Shown: positions 38,820 to 49,203, counted from the first letter of the stretch. The stretch: DNA of 64,000 nt from Staphylococcus schleiferi (GCF_900458895.1 NZ_LR962863.1:124001-188000); one strand, 5' to 3'. Notes: generated by a model from the sequence alone, not told the origin. Program-made: numbers and translations.

Positions 38820-38893
38820 AAAAAGCCCAGTACAAAACTTATTTTAAAATATAATAATAGTATTTTATTATGATAAGAATCACTGGGCTTTTT
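38820..38893. terminator. internal terminator between arcB and arcD
   Basis: AAAAAGCCCAGT pairs with ACTGGGCTTTTT across an AT-rich loop of about 50 nt. It could reduce read-through from arcAB into arcDCR and so uncouple their levels. Confidence 0.65.
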
Positions 38894-38913
38894 ATCATAT
38901 CATATCTATTGAA

Positions 38914-39921
38914 TTAACCTAGCGTTGCAGCCATTACAGCTTTAATGGTATGCATGCGGTTTTCAGCTTGATCAAACACTTTCGCATGTTTGCTTCTAAA
39001 GATTTCATCTGTCACTTCCATTTCAGACAAACCATATTCATCTTTAATTTTTTGACCATATTCTGTATTTGTGTCGTGGAAAGCAGGTAAACAGTGTAAG
39101 AAAATTGTGCTGTCTTTACCTGTTTTGTCAAATAAAGCTTTGTTCACTTGATAATCTTTTAGTAATTTAATACGAGATTCAAATTCACTTTCTTCACCCA
39201 TTGAAACCCAGACGTCAGTATAAATAACGTCAGCACCTTTTACGCCTTCATCAATATTATCGGTAATTGTGACTGAACCGCCATCTTGTTTTGCACGACG
39301 TTCAGCAATATCAATATAATCTTGAGAAGGGAATAAAGATTTAGGAGAGCAGATGGTAACATCGACACCTAACATTGGCCCTGCGACAAGTAGTGAATTT
39401 GCGACATTATTGCGTCCATCGCCGACGTATGTGAGTTTTATACCGTCTAAATGTCCAAAGTTTTCTTTGATTGTCATATAGTCTGCTAACATTTGTGTTG
39501 GGTGCCAAGCATCAGTGAGTCCGTTCCATACAGGGACACCTGAAAATTCTGCTAATGCTTCCACTGTATCTTGAGAAAAGCCGCGGAACGCAATACCGTC
39601 AAACATACGGCCCAATACTTTTGCTGTATCTTCGACAGATTCTTTTTTACCTAATTGAATGTCGTTTTTACCTAAAAATTCTGGATGTGCACCTAAATCG
39701 ATTGAAGCAACAGTAAATGCAGCACGTGTCCGTGTTGATGTTTTTTCAAATAATAAAGCAATATTTTTACCTTCTAAATAGCGGTGTGGGATGCCTTGTT
39801 GTTTATAAGATTTTAAAGTCATCGCAAAATCAATTAAGTCTGAAAATTCTTTTTTAGTAAAATCGTCTTCTTTAAGTAAATGTCTACCTTTTAAATCTAA
39901 TGGTTTTTGAATATCTGTCAT
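38914..39921 (-). CDS. arcB: catabolic ornithine carbamoyltransferase
   Basis: ArcB phosphorolyses citrulline to ornithine and carbamoyl phosphate. The 335-residue protein carries the carbamoyl phosphate motif [12 protein letters not shown], the HPTQMLAD motif and the ornithine-binding [10 protein letters not shown]. Clustering with arcA and arcC marks the catabolic type rather than the anabolic ArgF. A good SD (AAAGGAT) precedes the ATG. It is 34 nt downstream of arcA. Confidence 0.96.
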   Translation of the reverse strand: MTDIQKPLDLKGRHLLKEDDFTKKEFSDLIDFAMTLKSYKQQGIPHRYLEGKNIALLFEKTSTRTRAAFTVASIDLGAHPEFLGKNDIQLGKKESVEDTAKVLGRMFDGIAFRGFSQDTVEALAEFSGVPVWNGLTDAWHPTQMLADYMTIKENFGHLDGIKLTYVGDGRNNVANSLLVAGPMLGVDVTICSPKSLFPSQDYIDIAERRAKQDGGSVTITDNIDEGVKGADVIYTDVWVSMGEESEFESRIKLLKDYQVNKALFDKTGKDSTIFLHCLPAFHDTNTEYGQKIKDEYGLSEMEVTDEIFRSKHAKVFDQAENRMHTIKAVMAATLG

Positions 39922-39955
39922 TTTAAAAATCCTTTCTTAATTTGATAATGAATGC

Positions 39956-41191
39956 TTAAATGTCTTCTCTAAATAAAGGTTGGCTCATACATCTAGGGCC
40001 GCCACGACCACGTACAAGTTCACTACCTGTGATTTCAATGACTTTGACCCCTTTATCTCTTAACAATTGGTTTGAAACGTAGTTACGATCATAAGTGACC
40101 ACTACGCCAGGACGAATTGTCAACGTATTTGAACCGTCATTCCACTGTTCGCGTGCGCCGTCGATTACGTCACCGTTACCCGTAGGAATAAATTCAATGT
40201 TATCGACATGTAAAGCGTCTTCTAATGTTGCTTTAAGTTGGCTTGAATGAGAGATTTTAATATCATGTGTCGCTTCATCTTTTTCGATTGTAAAGATATT
40301 CATATGATTTTCTTCTTTGAAAATCGCCGCATGCATTGTAAATTTGTCGTAGTCTATCATTGTAAAGACAGTATCTAAATGCATGAAACTACGGCTGTTT
40401 GGTATTTCAATTGCCAATACTTTTGTAAAAGTCGATTGATCATCGAATAAAATTTGGCGCGCCAAACGTTCGATAGCTTGTGCCGAAGTCCGTTCTGAAA
40501 TACCGATCGCTAACACTTCTTTTGAAAGGATTAATTCGTCGCCACCTTCGATATTGAATGGTGAATTTCGATCCAACCAAACAGGAACGTCCGCATCTTT
40601 GAAACGTGGATGATGTTTAAGAATATAGGTCATAAAAATAGATTCTCTACGACGTGCTCTCCAATACATTCGATTGATTGTCATACCGCGTCCAATAGAA
40701 GCTTGAGGGTCTCTTGTGAAATAAAGGTTTGGCATAGGGTCTAAATAGAATGGGTATCTATCATCCATGTATTCAACAAGGTGATTGGTTTCGAGTTGAA
40801 TTTCTTCTTTACGCACACCCGCCATAATTTTATCTACAAGGTCTTGGTCGCTTAATGTTTCAAAGAGTGTTTTAATTTCTTTTTCATGGCCGAGAACTGT
40901 TTTTTGAGATTCAGCCAAAATATCATCAATAAACTGTTCGCGTACGGCTTTATCCGCAATGGCTTCGGCGGCTAATTTTTCGAGGTAAACAACTTCAACC
41001 CCTTCATCTCTTAAAACTTGCGCAAATTTATCGTGCTCTTCTTGCGCGACTTTCAAATAAGGAATATCGTCAAATAATAAGCCGCTGAGATGATCAGGTA
41101 CAAGATTTTCTAATTCTTTGCCTGGTCGTTTGAGTAAAACGGTTTTTAATCTGCCAATTTCACTATTCACTTGGATTGGTCCTTTTTCCAT
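39956..41191 (-). CDS. arcA: arginine deiminase
   Basis: ArcA hydrolyses arginine to citrulline and ammonia, the first step of the pathway and a route to acid tolerance. The 411-residue protein shows the conserved [26 protein letters not shown] and [11 protein letters not shown], and the catalytic Cys in [13 protein letters not shown] near the C-terminus. AGGAGGAAT precedes the ATG. Its upstream region holds candidate CcpA, ArcR and ArgR sites. Confidence 0.97.
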   Translation of the reverse strand: MEKGPIQVNSEIGRLKTVLLKRPGKELENLVPDHLSGLLFDDIPYLKVAQEEHDKFAQVLRDEGVEVVYLEKLAAEAIADKAVREQFIDDILAESQKTVLGHEKEIKTLFETLSDQDLVDKIMAGVRKEEIQLETNHLVEYMDDRYPFYLDPMPNLYFTRDPQASIGRGMTINRMYWRARRRESIFMTYILKHHPRFKDADVPVWLDRNSPFNIEGGDELILSKEVLAIGISERTSAQAIERLARQILFDDQSTFTKVLAIEIPNSRSFMHLDTVFTMIDYDKFTMHAAIFKEENHMNIFTIEKDEATHDIKISHSSQLKATLEDALHVDNIEFIPTGNGDVIDGAREQWNDGSNTLTIRPGVVVTYDRNYVSNQLLRDKGVKVIEITGSELVRGRGGPRCMSQPLFREDI

Positions 41192-41225
41192 TGTTATTCC
41201 TCCTTTGCTTGATTACATCCAAAGT

Positions 41226-41239
41226 ATAAAACGCTTTCA
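41226..41239 (-). promoter_or_regulatory. cre-like site upstream of arcA
   Basis: On the minus strand TGAAAGCGTTTTAT matches the CcpA consensus TGWAANCGNTNWCA at 12 of 14 positions. It lies about 35-50 nt before arcA, where binding would repress the operon when glucose is present. Confidence 0.6.
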
Positions 41240-41249
41240 GTTATCCAGT

Positions 41250-41265
41250 TGTGAATGTTTTCTCA
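41250..41265. promoter_or_regulatory. Crp/Fnr-type dyad upstream of arcA (possible ArcR site)
   Basis: TGTGAATGTTTTCTCA fits TGTGA-N6-TCACA with one mismatch, about 60-75 nt upstream of arcA. ArcR, encoded in the same cluster, is the obvious candidate. Confidence 0.5.
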
Positions 41266-41344
41266 ATATAAATGTCTAAAACCTCATACAAATGATTTAT
41301 TCAATACACAATAATGATAACTTATGCATACTTTACCCTTTTAA

Positions 41345-41366
41345 CATGCGTATTTATGAATAATAA
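41345..41366. promoter_or_regulatory. possible ArgR box in the arcA-argR gap
   Basis: The segment TGCGTATTTATGAATAAT reads on the other strand as ATTATTCATAAATACGCA, resembling AhrC/ArgR boxes (TATTCATnnATA-like). The 425-nt gap between divergent arcA and argR also has GTATTGAATAAAT (near 41303-41316, minus strand) and TGTATAAT runs. No supported ORF lies in it. Confidence 0.4.
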
Positions 41367-41616
41367 GTTAATATTAAATTAAGAGATATGTATAATATTA
41401 TTCTTTATTCAAAAATGTGTATGTATAATCATCAATCTTTTGAAAAGAGATGTTTATTGATTTTTTGTAAGAAGATGAAGCCACTTAAATGTTTGACAGC
41501 GAGTGAGGGTTCATGTGAGATGTCAGAAACTTCACATTTACTAATGAGATGTTTTGTTATGGTAGAGATACACAGTTATTTGTCAGCGGGATTATGAGGC
41601 AAAGGAGTTTAAATGC

Positions 41617-42096
41617 ATGAAAAAAAGAAAAAGATTAGACTTAGTATCTATGATTGTAAAAGAGCATAACATTCATTCAAAAGCAGAAATTGTGGATTAT
41701 ATAGAACAACATTTTGGGATAAGGTATAGTGTAGCGACAATTAGTAGAGATTTAAATGAATTGAAGATTTATAAAATGCCATCCGCGCATCAAGAGCGAT
41801 GTTATCAAAAGTATAATGAAAATGCGCAAAAAGATGCCAAAGCGAAATTGATTAACTTTTATAAAGATGAGATTGCCTCTGTCGTGATTAAAGACACGTA
41901 CTTAATTATTAAAACAGCACCGGGTTTTGCGCAGAGCATTAATTACTATATTGATCAAATGGAGTTAAATGAGGTGCTTGGAACAGTTGGGGGTAATGAT
42001 ACGATTTTAGTTCTTACGGCGTCAGCTGAGCTTTCAAAATTTGTCCATTATAAGCTTTTTAATCAAACTTACCAAGATGCGAATTTAACGCCTTAA
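41617..42096 (+). CDS. argR: ArgR/AhrC-family arginine repressor/activator
   Basis: A 159-residue ArgR family protein: N-terminal winged helix (SKAEIVDYIEQHFGIRYSVATISRDLNELKIYKMP) and a C-terminal hexamerisation/arginine-binding domain (TAPGFAQSINYYIDQM, VLGTVGGNDTILVL). It is divergent from arcA and is probably the pathway-specific regulator that activates the deiminase cluster with arginine. Staphylococci often have several ArgR paralogues, so the symbol suffix is uncertain. AAAGGAG lies about 10 nt before the ATG. Confidence 0.9.
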   Translation: MKKRKRLDLVSMIVKEHNIHSKAEIVDYIEQHFGIRYSVATISRDLNELKIYKMPSAHQERCYQKYNENAQKDAKAKLINFYKDEIASVVIKDTYLIIKTAPGFAQSINYYIDQMELNEVLGTVGGNDTILVLTASAELSKFVHYKLFNQTYQDANLTP

Positions 42097-42138
42097 TCCG
42101 TCGATATGACGAGAAACGAATCGCGCCACGGCAGTCAC

Positions 42139-42170
42139 GTGCCCCATGATTATTCAATGAAATGGGGCAC
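42139..42170. terminator. hairpin between convergent argR and tetR genes
   Basis: GTGCCCCAT (42139-42147) pairs perfectly with ATGGGGCAC (42162-42170). The tail lacks a clear U-run, so termination is plausible but not certain. Confidence 0.45.
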
Positions 42171-42200
42171 ACATAGCGATGTAGAGGCTGTTTGGATTTT

Positions 42201-42794
42201 TTAATTCAGACGTTTCATGTGCGTTGCTCTCATGCCACATATCAAGTTGACGATATCATTTTTAACAGTCGTGAGTGTCTGTTCAGCATGCGCGTCTCTA
42301 GACCAATTGAAGACGACACTTAAAACGCCGCCGGTGAGAAAATGATTGTAAATCGTTGGGCTCACATCGAAACGCCCACCTGTTTGTATGTCGTATTGAG
42401 TCTGCTTGTTAATGGCTTGATAAATTTGTTCATAAATAATACGTGACGTCTCATCATACAAATGATGCGTCACTACACTGTTGACGATCGCTTTATTATC
42501 ATTAATAAAGGTTAATAAGTCATGGATATAACGCTCAAGGAAAGGCTTCGGGTCTTCAAAACGAATATCGGATAAATGAATTTGTCTAAAACGATTCAAG
42601 ACGTTTTCAATCGCATGATTCAATAGATGATACTTATCCTTGTAATGTCGATAAAATGTTGAACGACGGATAAGTGCGTAGTCACACAAGTCTTGTATTG
42701 TAATGTGTTCAAATTCTTTTACTTTTAACAGTTCCGTAAATGCATTCATAAGTGCGTTTTGCGTTTTAATTACGCGTAAATCCTGTTTATTCAT
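42201..42794 (-). CDS. TetR/AcrR-family transcriptional regulator
   Basis: A 197-residue TetR protein with the N-terminal HTH (ALMNAFTELLKVKEFEHITIQDLCDYALIRRSTFYRHYKDKY) and a C-terminal ligand domain of the TetR_C_8/DhaS-like type (HLYDETSRIIYEQIY, FLTGGVLSVVFNW). It is divergent from oleate hydratase, and may sense fatty acids and control ohyA. This is inferred from position only. Confidence 0.85.
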   Translation of the reverse strand: MNKQDLRVIKTQNALMNAFTELLKVKEFEHITIQDLCDYALIRRSTFYRHYKDKYHLLNHAIENVLNRFRQIHLSDIRFEDPKPFLERYIHDLLTFINDNKAIVNSVVTHHLYDETSRIIYEQIYQAINKQTQYDIQTGGRFDVSPTIYNHFLTGGVLSVVFNWSRDAHAEQTLTTVKNDIVNLICGMRATHMKRLN

Positions 42795-42988
42795 CTTTTA
42801 ACACCTCAGATATCGAACAATTTCTTGATTTTGTCATTTAAGTTACAAATAGTGAATATTGGCGCCTAATTGGATGTGGTCTGTTGATATAATAATATTG
42901 AAGGAAATTTTAAAATGAAGGAAGTCATTTATTTTCCTGTTTGTCTTTTATTATACTGATTTTTAATCCAAAAAAGGAAGTGTTTACT

Positions 42989-44764
42989 ATGTATTATAGT
43001 AAAGGTAATTATGAAGCATTTGCACGCCCAAGAAAACCTGAAAATGTAGAAAACAAATCTGCATATTTAGTTGGATCTGGCTTAGCCGCTCTAGCAGCAG
43101 CTTGTTTTCTCATTAGAGATGGACAGATGAAAGGCTCACAAGTTCATATTTTAGAAGAGTTACCTAAGCCTGGCGGCAGTCTTGATGGTGACGAACTTCC
43201 TAATAAAGGCTACGTCGTACGCGGTGGTAGAGAGATGGAAAATCACTTCGAGTGTTTGTGGGATTTATTCCGTTCAGTTCCTTCCTTAGAAGTTGAAAAT
43301 GCTTCAGTTTTAGATGAATTTTATTGGTTGAATAAAGAAGATCCAAACTATTCACGCTGCCGCATGATTGAAAATAGAGGACACCGTGTTGATACAGACG
43401 GCGATTTTACACTCACACAAAAAGCAATTAAAGAAATTGTCGATTTATGCTTAATGAATGAAGAAGATTTAAATGATATCAAAATTACAGATGTTTTTTC
43501 TGAAGATTTCTTAAAATCTAATTTCTGGGTTTATTGGAAAACAATGTTCGCATTTGAACCTTGGCATTCTGCTATGGAAATGCGTCGCTATTTAATGCGC
43601 TTTGTTCATCACATTGGCGGACTTGCAGACTTTAGCGCGCTTAAATTTACAAAATACAATCAATACGAATCACTCGTATTACCAATGGTTGAATATTTGA
43701 AATCACATGATGTTCAATTTGAATATAATATCAAAGTAGAAGATATTAAAGTAGACGTTACGACTTCTCAAAAATTAGCACGAGAAATTCTTATTAAACG
43801 AGATGGCAAAGATGATGTCATTCCATTAACGCCTAATGACTTAGTGTTTGTAACGAACGGTAGTATTACAGAAAGCTCAACTTATGGTGATAATGACACA
43901 CCTGCACCTATTACAGATGATATTGGTGGTAGCTGGTTATTATGGAATAACTTGGCAAAACAAAGTCCAGAATTTGGTAATCCAGAAAAATTCTATAAAG
44001 ATTTACCAAAAAGAAGTTGGTTCATTTCTGCGACTGCGACAACAAACAATAAAAAAATCATCGGTGCCATTGAAAGACTCTGTAAACGTGACCCGCTTTC
44101 TCATAAAACAGTAACGGGTGGGATTATTACGGTTAATGACTCATCATGGCAAATGAGCTTTACGGTCAACCGTCAACAACAATTTAAAAGCCAACCTGAT
44201 GATCAAGTAAGTACTTGGATTTATGCTTTATACTCTGATGTTGATGGCGATTATATTAAAAAACCAATTACAGAATGTAGTGGTAGTGAAATTTGTCAAG
44301 AATGGCTCTACCACATGGGTGTTCCTACTGAAGAAATTGAATACTTGGCAACTGAAGAAGCCAATACCATACCTGCGTATCTGCCTTATATTACATCTTA
44401 CTTTATGCCAAGAGCAGTAGGTGACAGACCATTAGTTGTGCCACATCAATCACGTAACCTTGCTTTTATCGGTAACTTTGCAGAAACTGAAAGAGATACT
44501 GTGTTTACAACAGAATATTCAGTTAGAACTGCAATGGAAGCTGTATACCAATTATTAGATATTGATAGAGGGGTACCAGAAGTTATTGCTTCTGAATTTG
44601 ATTTACGTGTGTTAATGGATGCAGCATACGAATTAAATGATCGTAAAAGCCTACAAGAAATCACAGAAAATAGTAAAATTCAAAAAGTTGCTTTGAGTGG
44701 TTTCTTAAGAAAAATTAAAGGCACTTATGTTGAAACATTGCTTAAAGATCATCACTTACTATAA
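42989..44764 (+). CDS. ohyA: oleate hydratase
   Basis: OhyA hydrates the cis-9 double bond of host unsaturated fatty acids to 10-hydroxy acids, detoxifying antimicrobial lipids. The 591-residue length equals that of the S. aureus enzyme. Seen: FAD-binding [48 protein letters not shown] and the C-terminal [23 protein letters not shown] chose the ATG at 42989 ([11 protein letters not shown]) with AAGGAAG upstream; an in-frame start 48 nt earlier has no SD. A terminator follows. Confidence 0.95.
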   Translation: MYYSKGNYEAFARPRKPENVENKSAYLVGSGLAALAAACFLIRDGQMKGSQVHILEELPKPGGSLDGDELPNKGYVVRGGREMENHFECLWDLFRSVPSLEVENASVLDEFYWLNKEDPNYSRCRMIENRGHRVDTDGDFTLTQKAIKEIVDLCLMNEEDLNDIKITDVFSEDFLKSNFWVYWKTMFAFEPWHSAMEMRRYLMRFVHHIGGLADFSALKFTKYNQYESLVLPMVEYLKSHDVQFEYNIKVEDIKVDVTTSQKLAREILIKRDGKDDVIPLTPNDLVFVTNGSITESSTYGDNDTPAPITDDIGGSWLLWNNLAKQSPEFGNPEKFYKDLPKRSWFISATATTNNKKIIGAIERLCKRDPLSHKTVTGGIITVNDSSWQMSFTVNRQQQFKSQPDDQVSTWIYALYSDVDGDYIKKPITECSGSEICQEWLYHMGVPTEEIEYLATEEANTIPAYLPYITSYFMPRAVGDRPLVVPHQSRNLAFIGNFAETERDTVFTTEYSVRTAMEAVYQLLDIDRGVPEVIASEFDLRVLMDAAYELNDRKSLQEITENSKIQKVALSGFLRKIKGTYVETLLKDHHLL

Positions 44765-44808
44765 AAGTGTGGCAGTGATTTCAAAAGTAAATCATATTTA
44801 AGAATACA

Positions 44809-44848
44809 AGAGCTTATTCATTGATTACATCATGAGTAAGCTCTTTTT
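44809..44848 (+). terminator. ohyA terminator
   Basis: AGAGCTTATTCAT (44809-44821) pairs with ATGAGTAAGCTCT (44832-44844) with one G-U, followed by T5. Confidence 0.8.
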
Positions 44849-45013
44849 ATGCTTTTAAAAGTATTTGATTAGAAAAGGGATGGATGATAAGCACAAGTCT
44901 TAATTGTTAATGTTGTTAATCAAATAATTTAATAATATATTTGAAAATATAATTATTAACAGTTATATTTATTAAAGTAATACACAGGATAGTGTAAAAG
45001 GAGAGAGTCAGTA

Positions 45014-45601
45014 ATGAAGAAAATTTTTTATTTTTTAATGATGGCTTTAGTGCTTGTCGTATTCACCGCTTGTCAGAAAGGAGAGCATCACGAAAAGCAA
45101 GTCAAAATCGTTGAGTACTTTGATTATAAATGTCCTTATTGCAAAGTGTTCGATCAGAAAATAATGAAAGAAATAGAGAAAAAGTATGGAACAGATCGAA
45201 TTCAATATCAACTGATAGATGTGGCATTTTTAGGTGACGATGCGATTGAGGGATCAAGAGCGGCACAAGCTGTAAAAATCGTAGCGCCACAACAATTTAT
45301 GACATTTCATCATCATTTAATTGAGCAACAACCGAATCACGAAGGGAAATGGTTAACGCACGATAAAATCGATGAGCAAATCGATCGTTTATCCATTAGT
45401 AAAGAACAAAAAGATAAAATTAAAAAGGAATATAAAACTGAAAATAGTGAGGCATGGAAACGTGCAGAAAAAGATATTATTAGAGCAAATAACGATAAAG
45501 TCAAATTGGTACCTACTTTAAAAATTAATGGTGAAGAAGTGAGTGATCCGTTAAATAAAGTTGAGGTATTTCAAAAAATTGATGATGCATTAAAAGCATA
45601 A
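45014..45601 (+). CDS. dsbA: DsbA-like thiol-disulfide oxidoreductase lipoprotein
   Basis: A 195-residue exported lipoprotein with a thioredoxin fold. The signal peptide ends in the lipobox VFTAC (Cys20), the redox motif CPYC is Cys40-Cys43, and the cis-proline loop is LVPTLKING. It catalyses disulfide formation outside the membrane, as in S. aureus DsbA, whose size it matches. GGAGAGAG precedes the ATG. Stand-alone gene with its own terminator. Confidence 0.9.
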   Translation: MKKIFYFLMMALVLVVFTACQKGEHHEKQVKIVEYFDYKCPYCKVFDQKIMKEIEKKYGTDRIQYQLIDVAFLGDDAIEGSRAAQAVKIVAPQQFMTFHHHLIEQQPNHEGKWLTHDKIDEQIDRLSISKEQKDKIKKEYKTENSEAWKRAEKDIIRANNDKVKLVPTLKINGEEVSDPLNKVEVFQKIDDALKA

Positions 45602-45623
45602 TACCATTTTAAATATTCGTGAG

Positions 45624-45652
45624 CGCTAGGATAATATATACATGTCCTAGCG
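45624..45652 (+). terminator. dsbA terminator
   Basis: CGCTAGGA (45624-45631) pairs with TCCTAGCG (45645-45652), followed by a T-rich tail. The rest of the gap to 46016 is AT-rich promoter-like DNA with no supported ORF. Confidence 0.65.
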
Positions 45653-46016
45653 TCATTTTCATTTTTAATATAAGCAGGAGGCGAGGATGATTCCTAACCT
45701 TCTGCTTTATTCTTTTTATAATGACCGCACAAGCTTGATTGAAGTGTGTCTTTCAACCAGTTATATGAAGTTGAGTCTTCCCGTTTAAAATACGTCTATT
45801 TTACAATTTTGTTTATTAAATTTTCTGAAATAAAGTGTACTTATCATTTTAATTTACTATTTATATATAACTATCCATATAGAAATTTATAATATTCATA
45901 CGCTATTAATACTATTAATTAAAACTGAAAAAAATTTTAAGATTTTGTTTATAAAAAGATAAAAATATTATATTCTTTAAATAGCAGTAAAATAATTGAG
46001 AAGGAAGTTGAGTACA

Positions 46017-46784
46017 ATGAATAAATTTCTTTTAAGGACGGCAACAGTTGTTTCTTTGTCTTTTATGGCATTCACGCAAGATTCTTATGCATCAAGTCAC
46101 ACTGATTACAAAATCATAGGTGAGGACAGTCGTGTAAAAGTAAATAATACAACATTGAATCCTTATCAATCGATTGCTTTTATTGAATCTAAATTTAATA
46201 ACGTTTATGAAGACTGTAGCGGTACAGTCATTGCGCCTAATAAAGTGATTACGGCTGCGCACTGTGTTTATAACCCTCAATATGGTGGATTAACAGAGCA
46301 GTCAAAAATTACGCCTGGTTTAAACGGCAAAATTGCACCGTTTGGTCAATTTGAATCTAATGATATTAAAGTGCCACAACAATATAAGGATCATCAAGAA
46401 GATCAATACGACATTGCTATTATTGATGTCAAACCTAGAAATGGTGTTTCAATCGGAAATGTCGTTAAGCCAATTCAAATGGAAGCCTCCGATAATAGTA
46501 AGAATAAAGAAGTAGAAATTACAGGATATCCGTCAGATAAGTTTGAGCAATTACGTGTTCAAACGCAATGGTCATCTTCATCATTAGTTGATTTTCAAGA
46601 TGGAAATAAAGCTTATTACACAGCAGACACCATTTCTGGAGAATCTGGGGCACCTGTCTTTAATAAACAGACAAAGAACATCATTGGTGTACATACAGGT
46701 GCTGTAGAAACAAGTGCAGGTTTATATAACAGAGGCACAACATTTACAAAAAACATTTTAAAATGGGTGCAACAAAACTTGTAG
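46017..46784 (+). CDS. secreted V8/Spl-type serine protease (copy 1)
   Basis: A 255-residue exported protease of the glutamyl-endopeptidase (S1B) family. A signal peptide ends near residue 26 (TQDSYASS). The triad is His82 (TAAHCVY), Asp132 (YDIAIIDV) and Ser210 (GESGAP). The ATG at 46017 has GAAGGAAG upstream; an in-frame start 21 nt earlier is rejected. It has exactly the same length and triad positions as the next gene, so the two arose by tandem duplication. Substrate specificity cannot be read here; no large propeptide is seen. Confidence 0.88.
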   Translation: MNKFLLRTATVVSLSFMAFTQDSYASSHTDYKIIGEDSRVKVNNTTLNPYQSIAFIESKFNNVYEDCSGTVIAPNKVITAAHCVYNPQYGGLTEQSKITPGLNGKIAPFGQFESNDIKVPQQYKDHQEDQYDIAIIDVKPRNGVSIGNVVKPIQMEASDNSKNKEVEITGYPSDKFEQLRVQTQWSSSSLVDFQDGNKAYYTADTISGESGAPVFNKQTKNIIGVHTGAVETSAGLYNRGTTFTKNILKWVQQNL

Positions 46785-46946
46785 TAGAAGCGGGATTCGA
46801 TTAGATTCGGTTACGCAAACGTAGAATAACTCAGTTAGCTAAGCCCTTTTATTTAAAGGCTTTTCCTAGGCAAAATCTATATAGGGCAGTCTCTATAATC
46901 AAAAGTGGCCTCATATTGTTGACCATAATCAACAAATAACCGAAGC

Positions 46947-46977
46947 GGGGCAAACATATCAAATCATGGTTTGCCCC
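46947..46977. other. GC-rich hairpin between the protease genes
   Basis: GGGGCAAAC (46947-46955) pairs perfectly with GTTTGCCCC (46969-46977). It lacks a T-run, so it may be a terminator relic, an RNA-stability element or part of a dispersed repeat. Confidence 0.45.
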
Positions 46978-47043
46978 AACGCATTGGCCGATGCAAATTG
47001 TACTTTGTAATATAATTCAATTTAAAAGAAAGAGGAATGTCAA

Positions 47044-47811
47044 ATGAAAAAAATGATAGCTCAAACTTTATCAGTCGCATCTTTATTATTTATGACACTT
47101 ACACAAGCATCATACGCAGCAGATTTTACGAATTATAATGTGATTGACAAGGACACACGTGTCAGAGTAGAGAATACAACAGTCAAACCATATCAAGCGA
47201 TTACATTCTTAACAATGGCATGGGATAATGACGGTGCCGCTTGTACAGGTTCTGTCATCGGGCCGAATAAAGTCCTTACTGCAGCACACTGTGTATATGA
47301 TCCGAAAAAAGGAGGACTTGCTAAAAGTACAACGCTAGAACCTGGTTTAAATGCAAAATACCAACCGTATTCTAAATTTATCTCAACGCATGTGAGAGTG
47401 CCACAACAATATATAGAAAAACAACAAAGTGACTACGATATTGCAATTATTGATGTCCAACCCAGTGCAGGTGCTTCTATCGGTAAAGTTGTGAAACCTT
47501 TCGAATTAGAGACTGCGAATGACTTTACTGGAAAAGACTTTGAAGTTGCAGGCTATCCATCAGACAAGTTTAAAGTTTTCCCAGGACCAACAATGTGGAA
47601 AGATATAGGCGTCGTTGATAGACAAGAAGGCAATAAAGCATACTATACTGCAGATGCATCACATGGACAATCAGGCGCACCGCTTTTTGATAAAACGACA
47701 CATAAACTCTTTGGCGTACATACAAGTTATGTAAAAGGTAAAAATACTGAATCAAACAGAGGCACAACACTTACTGATGAAATTTATAACTGGGTTAAAC
47801 AAAATCTGTAA
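47044..47811 (+). CDS. secreted V8/Spl-type serine protease (copy 2)
   Basis: A 255-residue paralogue of the preceding protease, with signal peptide (to about residue 26, TQASYAAD) and triad His82 (TAAHCVY), Asp132 (YDIAIIDV) and Ser210 (GQSGAP). The substrate-pocket region differs (KVFPGPTMWKDIGVVDRQ against EQLRVQTQWSSSSLVDFQ), so specificities may have diverged. AAGAAAGAGGAATG precedes the ATG. It has its own promoter region and a strong terminator. Confidence 0.88.
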   Translation: MKKMIAQTLSVASLLFMTLTQASYAADFTNYNVIDKDTRVRVENTTVKPYQAITFLTMAWDNDGAACTGSVIGPNKVLTAAHCVYDPKKGGLAKSTTLEPGLNAKYQPYSKFISTHVRVPQQYIEKQQSDYDIAIIDVQPSAGASIGKVVKPFELETANDFTGKDFEVAGYPSDKFKVFPGPTMWKDIGVVDRQEGNKAYYTADASHGQSGAPLFDKTTHKLFGVHTSYVKGKNTESNRGTTLTDEIYNWVKQNL

Positions 47812-47924
47812 GTGATACAGTAGTCTTGAAGCATAAATTGATCTGATGAATGTTTCTTAGTTAAGATTACTCGGGTAAGAAAAAACAAGGTAAGCGGCAA
47901 CCCGAGTACCCACATTCATTTAAG

Positions 47925-47965
47925 AGCGTATTCAGCACAGCGTTTTGGTGCTGAATGCGCTTTTT
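47925..47965 (+). terminator. terminator after the second protease gene
   Basis: AGCGTATTCAGCAC (47925-47938) pairs with GTGCTGAATGCGCT (47948-47961) with one G-U, then T5. An additional 8-bp hairpin (ACTCGGGT/ACCCGAGT, 47879-47907) precedes it. Confidence 0.85.
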
Positions 47966-48025
47966 AATTTCTAAAATGAAAAAACGATTCGTGATGGCTC
48001 ACCAACCGTTAAAATACGTTAATAT

Positions 48026-49192
48026 TTAGTTTTGGGAAGCAGAAGATGTGTGGGATGCGGCATCATAAGGGTTTTCAAAGAATGCGGCCATAGTTTCAGC
48101 GCCATTTTCTGAAAAGAAGCGTTCTAAATTTTCTTGGGATTCTTGAGCATGTCCTTTTGTGATATCATTCATTTGTTGTTCATAATGTTGGAGTATATCC
48201 ATGACATTGTCGTGTGTTTTAAATGCTTCAGCTAAAAGGTAAGCATCATAGAGTGCCATGTTGACGCCTTCACCAGCAAATGGACTCATCAAATGCGCGG
48301 CATCACCGATTAACGTAACGTGAGATTGCGTATCCCAAGTGAGTCCAACCGGTAATTTATAAATACGACGGAATTTAATGTCATCATAACTGTAACGAAT
48401 ATAATTTTTTAATTCGTCGGCCCAATCCTCAAAATCAGCGAGCAATTTTGTTTTTAAGTCTTCTAATGGGAGATGTCTGTATTGATCTAGTGTGTCATAA
48501 TGCGTTTTGAAACTGATATATGCCATGATGCGACCATCACCATTACGTTGGCCTAAAATCGCACGGTCACCACCGAGCCCCATCACTTTACCGTTTTTAT
48601 TAAATGCAAGTAAGTCTGGATGTTCCTGTTCATCACTGTTCATTTCAACCATAGAAATACCAGTATATTCAGGTTCAGCATCAGTTAAATACGGGCGTAC
48701 TTTAGAAAATGCACCGTCAGCACCAATAACTAAATCAGTCACCGCTGTCTCACCATTTTCAAAATGGATAATCGTTCTGCCGTCATCTTGCTGCGCCATA
48801 CTTTTAAGTTGATAGCCATATTGAATATGAGACGGGTCAATTTGTTCCAAAATAATATCACATAATTGGCCACGATCGATTTCAGGTCTGCCCCCTTCAC
48901 CTTCAGCGTCCTCATCATATAAGATTGTGCCGTCTTTTTTGACGATGCGTGTATCTTCGCCATCATAACGTGCATAAGTTCGAAAAGCTTCAAAAATCTG
49001 TGCTTCTTTTAAAGGAAGTTGGCCACTATCTTCATGAATATCTAAAGAACCTCCTCTATCACTATGCAAATTTCGATGACCACGTTCATAAATTGTAAAA
49101 TTGTAGCCTTGTTGTTGTAGGAGGCGCCCAAGCATTAATCCACCTGGACCACCACCGACAATCGCAATATGTTGAAGATCTTGTTTTAACAT
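48026..49192 (-). CDS. FAD-dependent monooxygenase, TetX-like
   Basis: A 388-residue class A flavin monooxygenase: Rossmann GGGPGGLMLGRLL near residue 13, DRGGSLDIHEDSGQ, the second nucleotide motif DLVIGADGAFSKVRP and the FAD motif LIGDAAHLMSPFAGEGVNMALYDA. The DRGG-SLDIH and SPFAGEGVN segments resemble TetX-type tetracycline monooxygenases, but many relatives act on other aromatic substrates and none was tested. It is cotranscribed after padR (11-nt gap), so an inducible detoxification role is likely. Confidence 0.82.
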   Translation of the reverse strand: MLKQDLQHIAIVGGGPGGLMLGRLLQQQGYNFTIYERGHRNLHSDRGGSLDIHEDSGQLPLKEAQIFEAFRTYARYDGEDTRIVKKDGTILYDEDAEGEGGRPEIDRGQLCDIILEQIDPSHIQYGYQLKSMAQQDDGRTIIHFENGETAVTDLVIGADGAFSKVRPYLTDAEPEYTGISMVEMNSDEQEHPDLLAFNKNGKVMGLGGDRAILGQRNGDGRIMAYISFKTHYDTLDQYRHLPLEDLKTKLLADFEDWADELKNYIRYSYDDIKFRRIYKLPVGLTWDTQSHVTLIGDAAHLMSPFAGEGVNMALYDAYLLAEAFKTHDNVMDILQHYEQQMNDITKGHAQESQENLERFFSENGAETMAAFFENPYDAASHTSSASQN

Positions 49193-49203
49193 TTTTAAAC
49201 CTC

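Noticed and set aside
41388..41597. A 69-codon plus-strand ORF in the arcA-argR gap
   Set aside because: No SD, unusual Cys/Met-rich composition, and it covers the promoter region of argR.
46785..47043. The protease pair as part of an insertion sequence or islet
   Set aside because: No transposase, terminal inverted repeats or target duplications are visible around them.
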